From contig JABDIV010000106.1 of the NCBI GenBank assembly GCA_013003555.1, positions 1-64,000 on the forward strand: a stretch of 64,000 nucleotides of DNA, given 5' to 3'. The number at the start of each line of letters is the position of its first letter. Position 1 is the first letter of the stretch. The position numbers were made by a program, and so were the translations under genes. The DNA is from Flavobacteriaceae bacterium (lineage in GTDB: Bacteria > Bacteroidota > Bacteroidia > Flavobacteriales > Flavobacteriaceae). Under the pieces are notes generated by a model that was not told the origin of the DNA, did no database searches, and saw only the letters and a program-made list of their open reading frames with translations. Shown here piece by piece: positions 62,631-64,000 of this stretch.

Positions 62631-64000
62631 ATGTCAAGAAACCACTTGATCAGTAATTTCCGTTGCCTGTTTTTAAAAAGGCGCGTTACCCAATTTATTT
62701 TTCTATCTATACTTATGACTTCATTTCATATGCCGGCCCAGAACGACAGTTCCATTGAATCTAAAATCGACAATATTTTATCACAACTCACAATAGAAGA
62801 AAAAGTGGCCATGTGCCATGCTCAGTCTAAATTCAGCAGTCCGGGTGTTGCCCGATTGGGCATACCTGAATTATGGATGTCAGACGGGCCACATGGCGTT
62901 CGTGGCGAGATCAACTGGGACGATTGGGGTTATGCCGGATGGACCAATGATTATGCAACCGCCTTTCCTGCTCTAACCTGCCTGGCCGCCACCTTTAATC
63001 CTGATCTTTCAAAAGAATACGGTAATGCTGTAAGCGAGGAGGCCTTGTATAGAGAAAAAGATGTTTTATTGGGACCTGGCGTCAATATTTATCGCACACC
63101 GCTCAACGGTCGGAATTTTGAATATATGGGTGAAGACCCATACCTGGCATCGAAAATGGTGGTGCCTTATATCCATGGCGTGCAGCAAAACGGAGTGGCA
63201 GCATGCTTGAAACACTATGTCTTGAATAACCAGGAAGTCTGGCGAAACAAAGTGAATGTAAAAATTAGTGATCGTGCTTTGTACGAAATTTACATGCCGG
63301 CATTTAAAGCCGGGGTCCAGGAAGGCAAGGTTTGGTCAATCATGGGCGCTTACAACAAATTTGAAGGGCAATATTGTTGTCATAATGAACGACTTCTGAA
63401 TAAGATTCTTAAGGAAGATTGGGCATTTGATGGCGCCGTGATCACCGACTGGGGTGGAGCAACCAATACTAAGGAGGCTGCTTTATATGGTTTAGACCTG
63501 GAAATGGGCTCTCATAGCGACGGGCTCACCGTTTCTGCTAAATATGCTTATGATTATTATTACCTGGCGAATCCCTATCTGGAAATGCTTAAGAGCGGTG
63601 AAGTGCCAATAAGTACCCTTGATAATAAGGTCCGGCGGATATTACGACTCATGTTCAGAACCACTATGAATCCCAACCGTGGCTTTGGTGTAATGAATAA
63701 CCAGGAACATTTAGATGTTGCCAGAAAAATTGGCGGAGAGGGAATTGTATTGCTGAAAAATGAAGGCAACTTCTTTCCAATCGATCCTGTAAAAAATATT
63801 ACCATAGCTATAATAGGTGAAAATGCAACTAAGCAATTGACACCCGGCGGCGGGTCTTCTGAATTAAAAGCAAAAGATGAGGTGTCTCCTTTACGCGGTA
63901 TTAAAGAACGATTTAAAAATGCCGAGATCATTCATGCTATGGGATATAATTCAGGCCCTCCGCAATATGGTAAAGTGATTCCGCCGAAACTGGACAATGA
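62631..64000 (+). CDS. Glycoside hydrolase family 3 protein, N-terminal part, cut by window edge
   Basis: 456 complete codons from ATG 62631, open to the edge. Long basic n-region and hydrophobic core, cleavage near MPAQ-ND (about residue 37). GH3 TIM-barrel with LWMSDGPHGVR, GPGVNIYRTPLNGRNFEYMGEDPYLA, KHYVLNNQE and nucleophile D273 in VITDWGG, then the start of the alpha/beta sandwich (GEGIVLLKNEGNFFPI). Secreted beta-glucosidase/xylosidase-type enzyme; exact specificity cannot be read. The acid/base residue lies beyond the edge. Confidence 0.92.
   Translation, partial: MSRNHLISNFRCLFLKRRVTQFIFLSILMTSFHMPAQNDSSIESKIDNILSQLTIEEKVAMCHAQSKFSSPGVARLGIPELWMSDGPHGVRGEINWDDWGYAGWTNDYATAFPALTCLAATFNPDLSKEYGNAVSEEALYREKDVLLGPGVNIYRTPLNGRNFEYMGEDPYLASKMVVPYIHGVQQNGVAACLKHYVLNNQEVWRNKVNVKISDRALYEIYMPAFKAGVQEGKVWSIMGAYNKFEGQYCCHNERLLNKILKEDWAFDGAVITDWGGATNTKEAALYGLDLEMGSHSDGLTVSAKYAYDYYYLANPYLEMLKSGEVPISTLDNKVRRILRLMFRTTMNPNRGFGVMNNQEHLDVARKIGGEGIVLLKNEGNFFPIDPVKNITIAIIGENATKQLTPGGGSSELKAKDEVSPLRGIKERFKNAEIIHAMGYNSGPPQYGKVIPPKLDN

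Overview
The window looks like a chromosomal segment of a member of the Flavobacteriaceae (Bacteroidota), probably marine. The evidence is the gene families (DUF2851, DUF3467, YkgJ-type and PspC-type proteins, FtsE without an adjacent FtsX, a TonB-receptor-like barrel paired with a TPR protein), Bacteroidota-type promoter elements (TTG, about 19 bases, then TAnnTTTG), an almost complete lack of Shine-Dalgarno sequences except on rpsU, and a very large secreted adhesin with PKD-like and DUF11 repeats. No insertion sequence, prophage, CRISPR array or rRNA operon was recognised.

Layout. 1-5668 (minus) is the N-terminal 1,889 codons of a giant repeat adhesin that runs off the left edge. 6053-8423 holds prfC, a small YjdI-type iron-sulfur protein and a DUF3467 protein. 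8476-21865 (all minus) is the classical translation/transcription block, read right to left: tRNA-Thr, tRNA-Tyr, tRNA-Gly, tRNA-Thr, tuf, tRNA-Trp, secE, nusG, rplK, rplA, rplJ, rplL, rpoB, rpoC. 21970-23494 holds hpf, a XerC-type recombinase and rpsU. 23575-32840 holds an acyl-CoA dehydrogenase, a helix-hairpin-helix protein, an AGCS symporter, a potassium channel/PspC/DUF2851 group and a FIST-sensor/hybrid-kinase pair. 33066-42009 is mixed housekeeping: cysteine synthase, LolC/E permease, NamZ-type muramidase, GDPD with a membrane hydroxylase, a methyltransferase and an amidohydrolase. 42087-46870 is an outer-membrane barrel plus TPR protein pair, followed by ftsE.

47731-58914 is a surface-glycan locus: a beta-helix protein, three glycosyltransferases, an FdtA/QdtA-type sugar isomerase, a FdtB-type aminotransferase, a FemAB-like acyltransferase, a sulfotransferase and two paralogous flippases facing each other. 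It probably makes a sulfated, 3-amino-sugar-containing polysaccharide or LPS side chain. kdsA (Kdo synthesis) lies just beyond it, followed by a membrane-anchored serine hydrolase and the start of a GH3 glycosidase cut by the right edge.

The most unusual signals are in the expression architecture rather than in an unknown gene family. A textbook intrinsic terminator (16-bp perfect stem plus eight U) is embedded in codons 3-20 of the helix-hairpin-helix gene just after the symporter stop. A promoter for the tRNA-tuf operon overlaps the hpf terminator, so that its transcript would lack the first arm of the hairpin. rpsU carries a full AGGAGG site in a genome that otherwise ignores it. The 3' end of tRNA-Trp is partly duplicated next to a dispersed repeat. 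All functions are read from sequence motifs and memory of families; no database search was run.
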